From positions 28,981-92,980 of the forward strand of contig JARIBI010000035.1 in the NCBI GenBank assembly GCA_029257435.1: a stretch of DNA of 64,000 nucleotides, in the 5' to 3' direction. A program made the position numbers and the translations under genes. The DNA is from Sporosarcina sp. (lineage in GTDB: Bacteria; Bacillota; Bacilli; Bacillales_A; Planococcaceae). The stretch's first letter is position 1. Every line of letters starts with the position of its first letter. Under the pieces are notes generated by a model. The model was not told where the DNA came from. It saw only the letters and a list, made by a program, of their open reading frames with translations, and searched no databases. Below are positions 8,116-17,835 of this stretch, in pieces.

Positions 8116-8493
8116 ATGAAAAAAGTTATTACAAGAGTGTCTGCAAGTATTGCTGCGTTTGTCGCATTTTTTGTAGCTTCGATTCAGTATGCGAAAGCTG
8201 CGGGGGCAAACGTTTCTGATGCACTTGGTAAAGCCGGAATTAATAAAACTGGCGATATGAGTGGTATCTACACAGATTTAAATGGTGTCGTGTTTTTCAT
8301 TATGGCACTAGGTGGATTCTGGATTGTAGGGATGCTCGTATGGGGTGGAATGACACTCGCTGGTAGTGGAGGTAACCCACAAAAAAGAACAGAAGGTTTT
8401 ATCAAGTTATCCCTCGTACTCGTAGGTGCTTATATTATTTTCAAAGCATACGATATCGCTTCATGGGCGACTGGTCTTGGTGGAACTGCGTAA
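8116..8493 (+). CDS. VirB2-like pilin/channel subunit
   Basis: 125 residues from ATG 8116 (GGAGGTGGG 5 bases upstream). A signal peptide (residues 1-27, MKKVITR... to YAKAAG) is followed by a short polar part and two membrane segments (about 55-77 and 93-112) with GGNPQKR between them. That is the layout of TrbC/VirB2-family subunits of T4SS, which multimerise in the membrane. A terminator follows the gene, so it may be made in excess over the downstream genes, as expected for a pilin. Confidence 0.8.
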   Translation: MKKVITRVSASIAAFVAFFVASIQYAKAAGANVSDALGKAGINKTGDMSGIYTDLNGVVFFIMALGGFWIVGMLVWGGMTLAGSGGNPQKRTEGFIKLSLVLVGAYIIFKAYDIASWATGLGGTA

Positions 8494-8516
8494 CAAATAG
8501 TTCCATTAATTATTTC

Positions 8517-8547
8517 AAAGCCACCTTCAGGTTTGAAGGTGGCTTTT
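8517..8547 (+). terminator. Terminator between pilin and VirB3-like genes
   Basis: AAAGCCACCTTCA pairs with TGAAGGTGGCTTT, then T residues. Located just before the AAAGGAG site of the next gene; partial read-through would give less VirB3/4/6 than pilin. Confidence 0.8.
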
Positions 8548-8567
8548 CATAAAGGAGCGTTACGTAA

Positions 8568-8885
8568 ATGAGAAATGTTAAAGTACCAATCGATATGTCC
8601 TCTGAACAGAAAGAGCTACTTGGAATACTTTCTAAACGCCAACTGGTGTATCTAGTAGTCGGGGGAATTATTCTCTACTCCTATTTACCAGTAGTGTACA
8701 AAATGTTAGCCGGTTTAGGTTGGATTATAGCAGGACTAACGGCTGTCACTTCTGCCGTTCCCCTAATAGCTGGAGTCTTTTTTCTTGGCTTCTTTAAAGG
8801 AAAGAATGAAATGAATCTGGACTATTACCTTTGGATAAAGGTGCAAAAGAAAACGCAATACGGGTCATGGCGTAAAGGAAACTAA
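8568..8885 (+). CDS. PrgI/VirB3-like conjugation membrane protein
   Basis: 105 residues. The start MRNVKVPIDMSSEQKELLG followed by KRQLVYLVVGG is typical of the PrgI family of Gram-positive T4SS. Two membrane helices (about 25-45 and 52-75) are followed by a cationic cytoplasmic tail. VirB3/PrgI proteins link the VirB4 ATPase to the membrane. AAAGGAG precedes ATG 8568. It lies directly before the VirB4 pair, as in other systems. Confidence 0.82.
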   Translation: MRNVKVPIDMSSEQKELLGILSKRQLVYLVVGGIILYSYLPVVYKMLAGLGWIIAGLTAVTSAVPLIAGVFFLGFFKGKNEMNLDYYLWIKVQKKTQYGSWRKGN

Positions 8886-8912
8886 TAAAAGCGAGTAGGG
8901 AGGTTTGACGTG

Positions 8913-9863
8913 ATGAAAGACATATTATTTCTATTAGTAATGGGCCTGGCGGTATATGTAGCGGGTCGACTATTTCTTAAAGAGCCAATTTTGCCATGGG
9001 CGAGTAAAAAAGATAAGAACGAGGGTCCCATTGTTCCTACAGATAAAAAGAAAAAGAACAAGAAAAAGGGTAGGCACCCTGTAAGCCCGTTGGATGAAGT
9101 GGAAGCAGCTCCGTTTAGGGAGTTATTCGGTCATGTAGTAGAGATTGAACATCATATGATCCGCCACAAAGATAACACGTTCACATTGATGGCAGAAGTT
9201 GAGCCAGTCAATTATTTCTTGCTGGATCAAGAAGAACAAGATGGAATTGATGCAACCTTTGAAACTTGGTTATCTCAATTGAATTATTCAGTACGAATTT
9301 ATCTTCAAAACCGCTTTGTAGACTTAACACTTCCGATTCAAGAGATTCAACAAGTGATGGATAAGGAAGATGATTTACATCCACTAGCTCGTCAGTTCGG
9401 ACAAAACATGATTTCGGACTTATTGTATTGGCAAAATGCACAACCACGTTACGAAACCAAACGGTATTTGATCTTTGATTATCGCGTAGAAACAAAAGAT
9501 ATTAAAGCTGATGATGCTGAAGACATGGAAGAAAAAATCGTAGATAAAGCATTTAATGAACTATATAGACGATTAAAAACGGCACAAGGCCAATTACGAA
9601 AAGCAGATATGAATGTACAAATGCTAACTACTACAGGCGTCAATGAAGTTTTATATTACGGTTTCAACCGTCGTAAAGCGAAAAAGAATCATTTTAGAGA
9701 CATAGCAGCACAAGAACAGCTTTCTCTTTATTCAACAGCTGATCAAACAGCTGCCTATGTATCACGAGTGAAAGGAGATATCGAAAATGTTCAAAAAGAA
9801 GCTCAAGAAGAAGGAAGATACTACCGAGAAGCAAATGAAGACGAAGAAACGTTCGCAAGCTGA
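8913..9863 (+). CDS. T4SS membrane protein encoded before VirB4
   Basis: 316 residues from ATG 8913 (GTG 8910 is an alternative; GGAGG upstream). One N-terminal membrane segment (3-20), a Lys-rich linker (KKKKNKKKGR), then a soluble domain of mixed alpha/beta type (LFGHVVEIEHHMIRHKDNT; YLIFDYRVETK). The soluble part resembles the N-terminal domain that many VirB4/TraE ATPases carry themselves, and the ATPase follows at once, so this could be a split-off VirB4 N-terminal module. Its last 25 codons overlap the start of VirB4 in another frame. Confidence 0.72.
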   Translation: MKDILFLLVMGLAVYVAGRLFLKEPILPWASKKDKNEGPIVPTDKKKKNKKKGRHPVSPLDEVEAAPFRELFGHVVEIEHHMIRHKDNTFTLMAEVEPVNYFLLDQEEQDGIDATFETWLSQLNYSVRIYLQNRFVDLTLPIQEIQQVMDKEDDLHPLARQFGQNMISDLLYWQNAQPRYETKRYLIFDYRVETKDIKADDAEDMEEKIVDKAFNELYRRLKTAQGQLRKADMNVQMLTTTGVNEVLYYGFNRRKAKKNHFRDIAAQEQLSLYSTADQTAAYVSRVKGDIENVQKEAQEEGRYYREANEDEETFAS

Positions 9864-11895
9864 ACCTGTACAGCAAGAAGATGAACTACAGATAAACATG
9901 ATTCCTGATGTATGGGACGTGATCTCTCCGGAAGGTATCGGGATTTCTAACCTATCAGATGATCACGGAATCATTAAGCAGTCGCTAGGATCGAAAACAC
10001 ATTTCTTACCTTTTTATGTACCACGAGAAGGATACCCTCGAAAGATGCAAACTAATTGGCTTTACTCGTTAACCTCTAGTGGTGAAATCGATGTGATGCT
10101 CGATATTCATAAACTATCGAAAAATGACGCGATTCGGATGTTGCAGAAACAGAATACGATCCTTAAATCCAATTTATCCTTCCAAGCAAAACGAGGGAAT
10201 CAAGACTCTATTATGGACAATCAAACAAAGATTGCGGATACCGAAATCTTGATGGAAGAAATTCAGTTCAGCGACAACGATGCGTATCACGTTGGTATCA
10301 ACGGTATTCTGTATGCTGAATCTGAAAGAGAACTGGAAAAGTACAGTGAGTATATAGAGGATGAAATGAGCTCGAAATTCTTTAAAATTTCCTCTACATG
10401 GGGACGGGTCAAAAAAGGATTACGCTCGGTAACACCTCTAGCATTTAATGAAATCAAGGACTCTTTACGAAATGTAGATAGACGCTCGTTAACTACGTTT
10501 GCTCCATTTATATCCGGCAGCGGGACATTTAATGGCGGTGTGCCACTAGGTCGGAATAAGATTACTGACCAAAAAGAGTTTTACAACGCATTCGGTACAT
10601 ATGAAAGACGTCCTGAAAACTACAACATGGCTATTTTTGGAGTATCTGGTTCAGGTAAATCGCTTGCCATGAAACTATTGCTTGCTCGTGAAACTACCGG
10701 TTCTGCAGTGTATTCCAGATTAATTGACGTTGAGGGCGAATTTGTGCGAATCGTTAAGCGTCTAGGCGGAGTAAATTTGAATCTTTCAGAGGAAAGTAGC
10801 GTGCGAATTAACCCGCTTGCTATCAATGTGACGAGTATTCCATTTGAGGATGATGATGAAGAACTCGAACTCTTAGACAGCACTGACGAGAGAGAGGTTG
10901 TCGAGAAAAACGGTAAGAAATATGTTTCTTTTGTTCCGATTCGAGAGAAAATAAACGAAGTTATCGACTTCTTCGATATTATCTGTCGAGGAAAGAATCA
11001 AGAGGACGCCGGTGTATCTGTTTTTGAACGAAATTATATAGAAGAGGCTTTGAAATATCTCTATATGAACCCAGAAGCAGGATTCAACTATTCCACATCG
11101 CCTAGTTCATTATTTGAAAATCGAGTAGGTGAGGTAGATGGAAAGATTATTCAATCGAGAGTTCGAAAGCCGGAACCAACGTTAAGTGATGTTTATCAGT
11201 ACCTTCTTAAAAACTATGGAAAAGAATACAACGCAGAAAGAATTCTTGCTGCTATCCGTCCGTTTCTACGCGATGGATCCAAACCGATTTTTGATGGACA
11301 AACGTATCTCGGTGAAGATAAAGTCGTGGACTTACATTCTGCTCGCCTAGTAAATTTCAATATTTCACAAATGGAAGAGGGTTTCCTTCGTCCAATCGCT
11401 TACCACGTTATTTTGAATTATGTGTGGGAGTACTTTGTCAAAAATGCCGACAATGCTCAAATTAAGAAGATTGTGTACGCAGATGAATTTTGGACGCTTG
11501 TTGATAATGATCAGACTGTATCATTCGCGGAAAAGGTGGCTAGACGAGCAAGAAAACGTAATGCAGGTCTACGAATAGCTTCACAAGACTTTGTACGAAT
11601 TGTCGAGTCAAAAAAAGCGCGCGGAGTACTTCAGAATACCCATACCTTCTTCTTCTTGAAGCAAAACAAAATTGATTTGAAACAGATTGAAGAAAACTTT
11701 GATTTATCTAAAGGGGAAATCAATATTTTATTCCAAAATCCCGATAAGGGCGAAGGAATATTAAGGGTTGGTCGTTCCAGTGTTTGGTTGCAAACCGATC
11801 CGACTGAAAATGAGATTCAGTTTATTGAAAGTAATGCGGCTGTTCTAGAAGAATCTAAGAAACGTGGACAGTTCATGAGACAAGACCGCAGATAA
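9787..11895 (+). CDS. virB4: VirB4-family conjugation ATPase
   Basis: 702 residues. Walker A GVSGSGKS (about 283-290) and Walker B KIVYADEFW (about 562-570), plus RKRNAGLRIASQDF and the C-terminal LKQIEENFDLS region, identify the VirB4/TraE/ConE ATPase that powers T4SS assembly and substrate transfer at the inner face of the membrane. ATG 9787 has AAAGGAG 8 bases upstream although it lies 77 bases inside the previous gene, so the overlap is real. The N-terminal 70 residues are charged and low in complexity. Confidence 0.93.
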   Translation: MFKKKLKKKEDTTEKQMKTKKRSQAEPVQQEDELQINMIPDVWDVISPEGIGISNLSDDHGIIKQSLGSKTHFLPFYVPREGYPRKMQTNWLYSLTSSGEIDVMLDIHKLSKNDAIRMLQKQNTILKSNLSFQAKRGNQDSIMDNQTKIADTEILMEEIQFSDNDAYHVGINGILYAESERELEKYSEYIEDEMSSKFFKISSTWGRVKKGLRSVTPLAFNEIKDSLRNVDRRSLTTFAPFISGSGTFNGGVPLGRNKITDQKEFYNAFGTYERRPENYNMAIFGVSGSGKSLAMKLLLARETTGSAVYSRLIDVEGEFVRIVKRLGGVNLNLSEESSVRINPLAINVTSIPFEDDDEELELLDSTDEREVVEKNGKKYVSFVPIREKINEVIDFFDIICRGKNQEDAGVSVFERNYIEEALKYLYMNPEAGFNYSTSPSSLFENRVGEVDGKIIQSRVRKPEPTLSDVYQYLLKNYGKEYNAERILAAIRPFLRDGSKPIFDGQTYLGEDKVVDLHSARLVNFNISQMEEGFLRPIAYHVILNYVWEYFVKNADNAQIKKIVYADEFWTLVDNDQTVSFAEKVARRARKRNAGLRIASQDFVRIVESKKARGVLQNTHTFFFLKQNKIDLKQIEENFDLSKGEINILFQNPDKGEGILRVGRSSVWLQTDPTENEIQFIESNAAVLEESKKRGQFMRQDRR

Positions 11896-11913
11896 CGGAA
11901 GGGAGGGCTTTGT

Positions 11914-14900
11914 TTGTTTGGAATGGTCGCTGACAAGTTACTAGCCGTTGTCGAAACTATATTCTTATGGGCATATAAAGGGTTAATTGAGCCTTTCGCA
12001 GATTTAAGAACTGTGAAAATGCTGATTTACGGTGTCACAGAAAAGGACAAGGCAATATGGGGAACCTTCAGGCCGGAAGATTTAGTGAACGTCTTAGGTC
12101 CTCTCTATTACACAATGATGATATTATCCGGGTTTCTTTTAGTTTCATTAATTGTTGTAAATGGTATCAATATTGCAGGTGCTCCACTAAACCCAGCAAA
12201 ACGAAATGAGACGATAGACTTTTTGAAAAATTTGGTTTTGGTCGGTCTCTTATTAGGCAATTTACCAACACTCTATGATCTGGTTTACCAGATAAACAGT
12301 GGAATTGTGCAAGTATTTTCAGCTGCCTATGATTCAGATGCATTTACGAAATATGAAAGCTTTGAAATTGAAGTAACTCCAGGAGAACCAGTTAGTGGTT
12401 TGTTAGGGTTGATACTCATATCCCTTGTGATGTTAGGACTTACACTTTGGGCGAACTTTTACTACTTCATGAGAAAGGTTACCTTGATCATTCTTATGGC
12501 AATGGGACCAATCATGATTGTATGTATGCTCTCCAACCGCTTCAGAGGATTAACTGCTAGTTGGATGAAAGAGTTCATTGGTTCGGTTTTTGTTCAATCA
12601 ATTCATGCTTTTACATTTTGGACAGTCACGATGATTTCTACAACGGAAACCAGTATGATTTCAAGCGTAATTGTCTACATCATTTTCATTCCGATTGCAG
12701 AATCAATTCGTAAGTTACTCTCTATGGGTGGCGATATGCAAGGCGGACTGAACAAAGCAGGCGCGATGTTAGGTATGGCGGGACTCTCTGCTATGTACGG
12801 TTCTGTGAAAGGTGCTGTACAAGACAAAAGTGTAATGAGTGCTTTGAAAGGTGCTTATACCGGCGCTAAGAATTCAACAAGTGGTAAAGATGGCAAAGGT
12901 GGAGAAGGTTCAGACGATCTGAAGTCTATGAACGTTGGAGCAAAAGCTGGTGGAGATGATGGGACAACACCTGGCGGTTCAAGGATGCTTAAACATGGCG
13001 ATATTGCTGGACGTATGGGAAAAGCCGCCCTTGGTATCGCAGGAGCAGTTGCAGGTTCACCTCTTGGTCCGATAGGCTCAACAGTCGGTGCATCTGCTGG
13101 ATTCGCAGCGGGTGGTGCAGTTGGTGGGTTAGCTGGTCGAATGACGGGCGCAGCCGGCGAAGGCATTGTTAGCCGATTCGGTAAAGGAAAAGACGCTATG
13201 AATGCTTTAAAGTCGAGCAACAATCTAGAAGATTCCCTAGCGTCAGAACTTGCAGATCGAAATACCGCCAGCTGGGCAGATGAACATGGTGAATCGGTAA
13301 AAGCAGGGTTAAGAGAACGATTCCCAGACGCATCAGAAAGTGAAATAGAAAGTAAGTTCCAAGCCGCTAAAGATGCAAAGCGGGATGCTTTTCATAGTGA
13401 AGCAAAAGGTGAATATAACAACGCACTTGCGAATGGGGTAAATAAAGCTCCAGGTTCGGATCTCGTTAATGCATCTTCTCGGGCAATGACGGATAGTTGG
13501 GCAAGTCAAAATCAAGGTGCGTTTAACGACGAATATGCTTTGAATCATCCGCAAATGCCTGGTGAATCGACTGAAAGTTATCAAGCTAGACGTGCAGAAG
13601 CATTTAATGCTAAAAAAGCTGATATACACAACGGTTTCAAGAGTGCAGGGCAAAGTTTTGTGGATACACATGGAGCAGATGGTCAAGAGCCACTATCCAA
13701 AGTGGACTTTATGAATCATATGAAAGGGCAAGCAATCAAAGTTGTGGGTGAGGATCAAGCTGATCTAGTTGTAAGTGCAGGGCAAATGGGTGTTGACCAT
13801 GTGACCGCTGCCTCTATGATAGATGGCAAAGGGAAACCCAATGTTCCATTCCTAGCAAGTGGACTCGCAAACGCGAAAACGTCATCAATGAAAAATTCAT
13901 TTGTAGAAGGTCAAAAAGCACAAGGAATTAGTGAGCAAGCGGCAAAGCTAGATTGGAATACAAATCACCATGTTCCAACGCATACTCAAAACTTAGAAAA
14001 CTATACAAGTGCGATAGAAAACGCAAGTCAAGCACCATCTGGCTTCATGAGCATTAATCCTGATTCTAGCAAATATACAAACTTTGCGAAAAAATCAGCT
14101 GCCTTCATAGGAGGAGCTTCTGGTATATCAGGAGGACAACAAGCAATTAAGAATGGATATCAAGCTGTATTGACTGGCTCACAAGCCGCTTCTGCTTCTG
14201 CAATGCTAACGGAGGGTGCAGTACCAAAAGCAATGGCATTTGTGAAAAGCGGAGTGGGAACAACAATTGCTACTCATGCGGCTCAACAAGGTGGAGCTGT
14301 ACAGGCACAACAAGACTTCCAGAATGTAGCCGGATTTGCTGGTGGAGTTATATTGGGCGCTGGCGGATATCGAGTGGCTAAAAAATTGGCATCTACAGCA
14401 TCTCCATATCGAAAAGCAACACAACAAGAAACACATACTCCGGGTGAAGTAATGCAAATGGCTCGGACAGTTACAGATTCAAATGGAAATGTTCAGGTGG
14501 CACCAGGGGCAATTCGTCAGGTAATCACTCCGACTAGTTCTCATATTGAAGTCCAAACAAAGGGCGGGGAGCGACAAATTGTTTCGAGAATGGGTTCTGG
14601 GCATAGTGGCATGAAAAAAGGAGAAACAGTTTATCAGGATCTCACGGTTCAAGACGGTCAACTCGTATCAAATTCCCCCGCTACATATCGTTTAGATAGT
14701 GCAGGAGGAAGGGCGGCTTCGAACGTTGTAACATCTAGCAATCCAGCTCGATTGTTAGCAGATGATCGTGGACGTGGTCACAGTCCGGTAGCACCAAAGC
14801 ACGTTCCAGTCTTTAGTCAAGCTGTTGATTCAGGTAAGTTCTATACTCAAGATTTAGCTGCTCAAGGATTTGATAATGTTCAAGTGGTTATTGACAAGCA

Positions 14901-15252
14901 ACAACAATTTGTAACTGGACAAAAGGACGGACAGACTTACCGAGTTTCACAAATTTTCTCGGGGGATGCCAGAATGGGTACTGAAGAAACTGTTCAAATA
15001 CCGGTTACTGTATCAGACAATCAGTTAAGACCAACTTCTTACGGGCGTTCTCAAGTAGGTGTCAGTGCTACCGTTACAGCCAATGGTACATCATCAGAGG
15101 AACAACCATATTTCTCTACAAAGAGCACAGATGGTTTAATTTCAGACATTAACGAGCTGATTGAGTCTAAGCACTTTGATAGAGCAAGTCGTTCTGTAAA
15201 CGCGCGACAAGAATTGGACCGTGTTAGAAGAAATCAAGGATTCCTGGGGTGA
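11914..15252 (+). CDS. VirB6/TrbL-like conjugation protein with long soluble tail
   Basis: 1112 residues, TTG start at 11914 with GGAGGG 7 bases upstream. The first 290 residues hold about six membrane segments and a cytosolic amphipathic start, as in VirB6/TrbL/PrgH proteins, which form part of the channel. After residue 300 comes a Gly/Ala/Ser-rich soluble region of about 800 residues, including a second hydrophobic Gly/Ala stretch (about 368-410) reminiscent of Gly-zipper segments. VirB6 relatives usually have 300-900 residues, so the tail is long. It may be extracellular or act in contact with recipient cells. Confidence 0.85.
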   Translation: MFGMVADKLLAVVETIFLWAYKGLIEPFADLRTVKMLIYGVTEKDKAIWGTFRPEDLVNVLGPLYYTMMILSGFLLVSLIVVNGINIAGAPLNPAKRNETIDFLKNLVLVGLLLGNLPTLYDLVYQINSGIVQVFSAAYDSDAFTKYESFEIEVTPGEPVSGLLGLILISLVMLGLTLWANFYYFMRKVTLIILMAMGPIMIVCMLSNRFRGLTASWMKEFIGSVFVQSIHAFTFWTVTMISTTETSMISSVIVYIIFIPIAESIRKLLSMGGDMQGGLNKAGAMLGMAGLSAMYGSVKGAVQDKSVMSALKGAYTGAKNSTSGKDGKGGEGSDDLKSMNVGAKAGGDDGTTPGGSRMLKHGDIAGRMGKAALGIAGAVAGSPLGPIGSTVGASAGFAAGGAVGGLAGRMTGAAGEGIVSRFGKGKDAMNALKSSNNLEDSLASELADRNTASWADEHGESVKAGLRERFPDASESEIESKFQAAKDAKRDAFHSEAKGEYNNALANGVNKAPGSDLVNASSRAMTDSWASQNQGAFNDEYALNHPQMPGESTESYQARRAEAFNAKKADIHNGFKSAGQSFVDTHGADGQEPLSKVDFMNHMKGQAIKVVGEDQADLVVSAGQMGVDHVTAASMIDGKGKPNVPFLASGLANAKTSSMKNSFVEGQKAQGISEQAAKLDWNTNHHVPTHTQNLENYTSAIENASQAPSGFMSINPDSSKYTNFAKKSAAFIGGASGISGGQQAIKNGYQAVLTGSQAASASAMLTEGAVPKAMAFVKSGVGTTIATHAAQQGGAVQAQQDFQNVAGFAGGVILGAGGYRVAKKLASTASPYRKATQQETHTPGEVMQMARTVTDSNGNVQVAPGAIRQVITPTSSHIEVQTKGGERQIVSRMGSGHSGMKKGETVYQDLTVQDGQLVSNSPATYRLDSAGGRAASNVVTSSNPARLLADDRGRGHSPVAPKHVPVFSQAVDSGKFYTQDLAAQGFDNVQVVIDKQQQFVTGQKDGQTYRVSQIFSGDARMGTEETVQIPVTVSDNQLRPTSYGRSQVGVSATVTANGTSSEEQPYFSTKSTDGLISDINELIESKHFDRASRSVNARQELDRVRRNQGFLG

Positions 15253-15258
15253 TGATGA

Positions 15259-17133
15259 ATGCCCAATAATTACAATGAAGAAGAACAGCAACCGAAAAAA
15301 GAGTCCCTCGTAAAGAAGAAGGGTAAAAAGTTACTACGTGATAAAGCTTTAAAATTAGGCAAGAAAGCTGGGAAAGCGGCGGCAAAAGCAGCCGCTCACG
15401 CTCTCTTGGGTGTAGGTAAAGCACTCCTAGGCTTGTTAGCGGGTGTAGGAGCTCCTGTACTAATAGGAGTTGCAATTGTTGTGCTTCTAATTCTCGTGAT
15501 TTTCATAGCAACCTCTTTATTATTTAGTAACGATCCAGATTCGCTAGATGCGGATGGTAAAGAACTAAGAAAATATATCACGGAACTGGCCGACGCTAGT
15601 GTTGATATGTCTAAGCTTGAAGAAGTACCATATCGTTTGCCGGAGGATTTAATAATCGCAGCAATGCAAATATATGACTCTGACAGTACAGTGGAAACTA
15701 AAAATGCGGCTAAAGAGTTAGCGGAAGCACTTCGCCCAATATTCACATATGAAGTTAGAAAAGGTGAAACGGTTTCAATTACAACTACCTGTGTTGCAGA
15801 TAAATGTTCAGATGTAACAACTACCCAGGAGTATTCAGTTAATATGCTGACGCGTGTTGAAGCGTGGGATCGAATTGGAGTTGCTGAAGTAGTAAGTCAA
15901 AAAACGGAATGGGAATCAGCTGGAACAAGCTCTAGCGTTAATGATAAAGGGGAAACGATTACTTCTACCACTAAGACACAATCTGATTTCATCTATGCCT
16001 CCCTGGATGATACAATCGATTATACTTTATATGAACGTGCGCTCTCTGCAGAACCATTCGATTATGGCGTTGAGAGTAAAAAGGCTGTTGAAGCAATCTA
16101 TCAGATAGCAGATGGATTAATTATGTATACCGAATGGCTTAATGGGGACACATTGACTGGCGGCGGCTTTGATGGAACAATCACACCAGGCTCAGGAGTA
16201 CCTTTGGAATACATGCCAATTTATTTAGCAGCTGAAAAGAAATATGGAGTCGATTGGTATTACCTTGCTGCGTTTCATTTTGTAGAAACAGCTTTCTCTA
16301 CAATCAGTCCGATGCTTTCTAGTGTGGGTGCTGAAGGGCATATGCAGTTTATGCCTTGTACATTTGTTGGTTGGGGCTACCCTGGCTGTAAAGGAAGTAA
16401 TGGAGGCACATATATTCCCGATACAGTGAAGCATAGTCCAGCTATGATTAAAAAGTATGGTGGTCAAGGAGTAGATGGTGATGGTGATGGGAAGGCGGAT
16501 CCATTCAACTTAACAGATGCCATATTCTCGGCCGCCAACCTTTTGAAAATTAACGGTTTTCTAGATAATCCAAATGGTGCCATCTTCAAGTACAATCACG
16601 CTGATTGGTATGTAGATAAAATTAATAAGAAAGCAAAAGAATTTAAAGAGGGTGCTACATATATGCCGGGCGATGTTACACCAAGTGGCGGATTTATTAG
16701 ACCCGCAGCTGGAAGGGTCAGTTCAAAGTTTGGACCTCGTTATATAAACGGAAAGGAAGGTACTTTTCATTATGGTACCGATATTGCAAATAGTTTTGAT
16801 ACACCAGTTGTCGCTATGGCAAGTGGACAAGTTGTTAAGGTAAAAACAGGTTGCCCAAGAATAGGTGGAGTGCGAGACAAATGTGGCGGTGGATGGGGGA
16901 ATCATGTAATGATACGTCATACTGTCCAAGGGAAAGTCTACGATGCTGTTTATGCCCATTTTACAAAGCCTACAGTTGCTTTGGGGCAGAATGTGCAACA
17001 AGGACAACTGGTTGGATTGATGGGGATGTCAGGCACGGTCACGGGCGAACATACTCATATAGAACTATATAATGGACCTTTCAAAAAGTACGGGGTTAAC
17101 AATTTAAACCCCCAAAATTACATTCCATTCTAG
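15259..17133 (+). CDS. T4SS cell-wall hydrolase: lytic transglycosylase plus M23 peptidase
   Basis: 624 residues. A cationic, Ala-rich N-terminus and one membrane anchor (about 55-90) are followed by an extracellular domain, then an SLT-like lysozyme/transglycosylase domain (about 312-450; YLAAFHFVETAFS with the catalytic Glu, GAEGHMQFMP) and a C-terminal M23 LytM domain (about 475-620; HYGTDIA, HVMIRHT, HTHIEL zinc ligands). This is the VirB1/TcpG/PrgK type of wall-opening protein of Gram-positive conjugation. ATG 15259 follows the VirB6-like gene by six bases. Confidence 0.92.
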   Translation: MPNNYNEEEQQPKKESLVKKKGKKLLRDKALKLGKKAGKAAAKAAAHALLGVGKALLGLLAGVGAPVLIGVAIVVLLILVIFIATSLLFSNDPDSLDADGKELRKYITELADASVDMSKLEEVPYRLPEDLIIAAMQIYDSDSTVETKNAAKELAEALRPIFTYEVRKGETVSITTTCVADKCSDVTTTQEYSVNMLTRVEAWDRIGVAEVVSQKTEWESAGTSSSVNDKGETITSTTKTQSDFIYASLDDTIDYTLYERALSAEPFDYGVESKKAVEAIYQIADGLIMYTEWLNGDTLTGGGFDGTITPGSGVPLEYMPIYLAAEKKYGVDWYYLAAFHFVETAFSTISPMLSSVGAEGHMQFMPCTFVGWGYPGCKGSNGGTYIPDTVKHSPAMIKKYGGQGVDGDGDGKADPFNLTDAIFSAANLLKINGFLDNPNGAIFKYNHADWYVDKINKKAKEFKEGATYMPGDVTPSGGFIRPAAGRVSSKFGPRYINGKEGTFHYGTDIANSFDTPVVAMASGQVVKVKTGCPRIGGVRDKCGGGWGNHVMIRHTVQGKVYDAVYAHFTKPTVALGQNVQQGQLVGLMGMSGTVTGEHTHIELYNGPFKKYGVNNLNPQNYIPF

Positions 17134-17145
17134 TAGGTGCATAGC

Positions 17146-17796
17146 ATGAAGAAACGCATAGTCGTAATTGGTTCTATCATTATCGTATTAGGGCTATTGC
17201 TATTTTTAGCATATAGTAAAGAACCATTCTTGAAAGATTCAGTAGTAGATACAAAAGTGAATGAGTTGACCAGTCAAAAGGAATTTGAGGCTAACATTCT
17301 GGATACAGAAACAAACCTTGAAACGATGCGAAACTTTATTGCAGACCGACTTCCAGAAAGTAACGTGTTGTTAGATTTCGACTTAGAAGAAATTGAACCC
17401 GATGATGTAACTAGCATAGAACTTCAGGAAGAACTTTTTTCGATGTTTTCTACTGCTCTGTTAACTCAAGACATAGATCTCTTATCAGCAGTCGTTACAG
17501 GGGAGGCGATTCGGGAATTATGGGGGAAAGAAGAAAATATCGAGGAGAATCTAAAAAAATTAGATGAAACCGTAGTAGCCCTTAGTAGAGATGGCTTGTA
17601 TGAGAAGTTATCCTATCAACTAAATGCTATTCAGAAGGATACAGATAAACGTGATGGAACGATGAACCTTTCCTATAAGGATGGAGTTGTTATGAAGATT
17701 CCATTTGAAATCGAGTTGGTGGATGGTCGAGAAATACCATACTATCTGTTCAATACATCGATTAAGGAAATGCTTTCTGTAATTCAAAATCAATAG
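17146..17796 (+). CDS. Small membrane-anchored conjugation protein
   Basis: 216 residues from ATG 17146 (TAGGTG upstream; GTG 17137 is an alternative start). One N-terminal membrane helix (about 5-22) then a soluble extracellular domain of roughly 190 residues. Domain size, single anchor and last place in a vir-like operon recall VirB8/TcpC-type NTF2-fold proteins, but I see no diagnostic motif. Only 12 bases separate it from the hydrolase gene, so it is in the same operon. A terminator follows. Confidence 0.75.
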   Translation: MKKRIVVIGSIIIVLGLLLFLAYSKEPFLKDSVVDTKVNELTSQKEFEANILDTETNLETMRNFIADRLPESNVLLDFDLEEIEPDDVTSIELQEELFSMFSTALLTQDIDLLSAVVTGEAIRELWGKEENIEENLKKLDETVVALSRDGLYEKLSYQLNAIQKDTDKRDGTMNLSYKDGVVMKIPFEIELVDGREIPYYLFNTSIKEMLSVIQNQ

Positions 17797-17797
17797 G

Positions 17798-17835
17798 AAA
17801 AAGAGGACTGGCTATTAGTAGCTCGTCCTCTTTTT
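17798..17835. terminator. Bidirectional terminator ending the transfer operon
   Basis: AAAAAGAGGAC pairs with GTCCTCTTTTT across a 16-base loop. It serves the plus-strand transfer operon and the minus-strand repeat-protein gene that ends here. Confidence 0.85.

Noticed and set aside
12855..13223. Minus-strand Pro/Ala-rich frame
   Set aside because: Opposite strand of the Gly/Ala-rich part of the VirB6-like gene, with no ribosome site.
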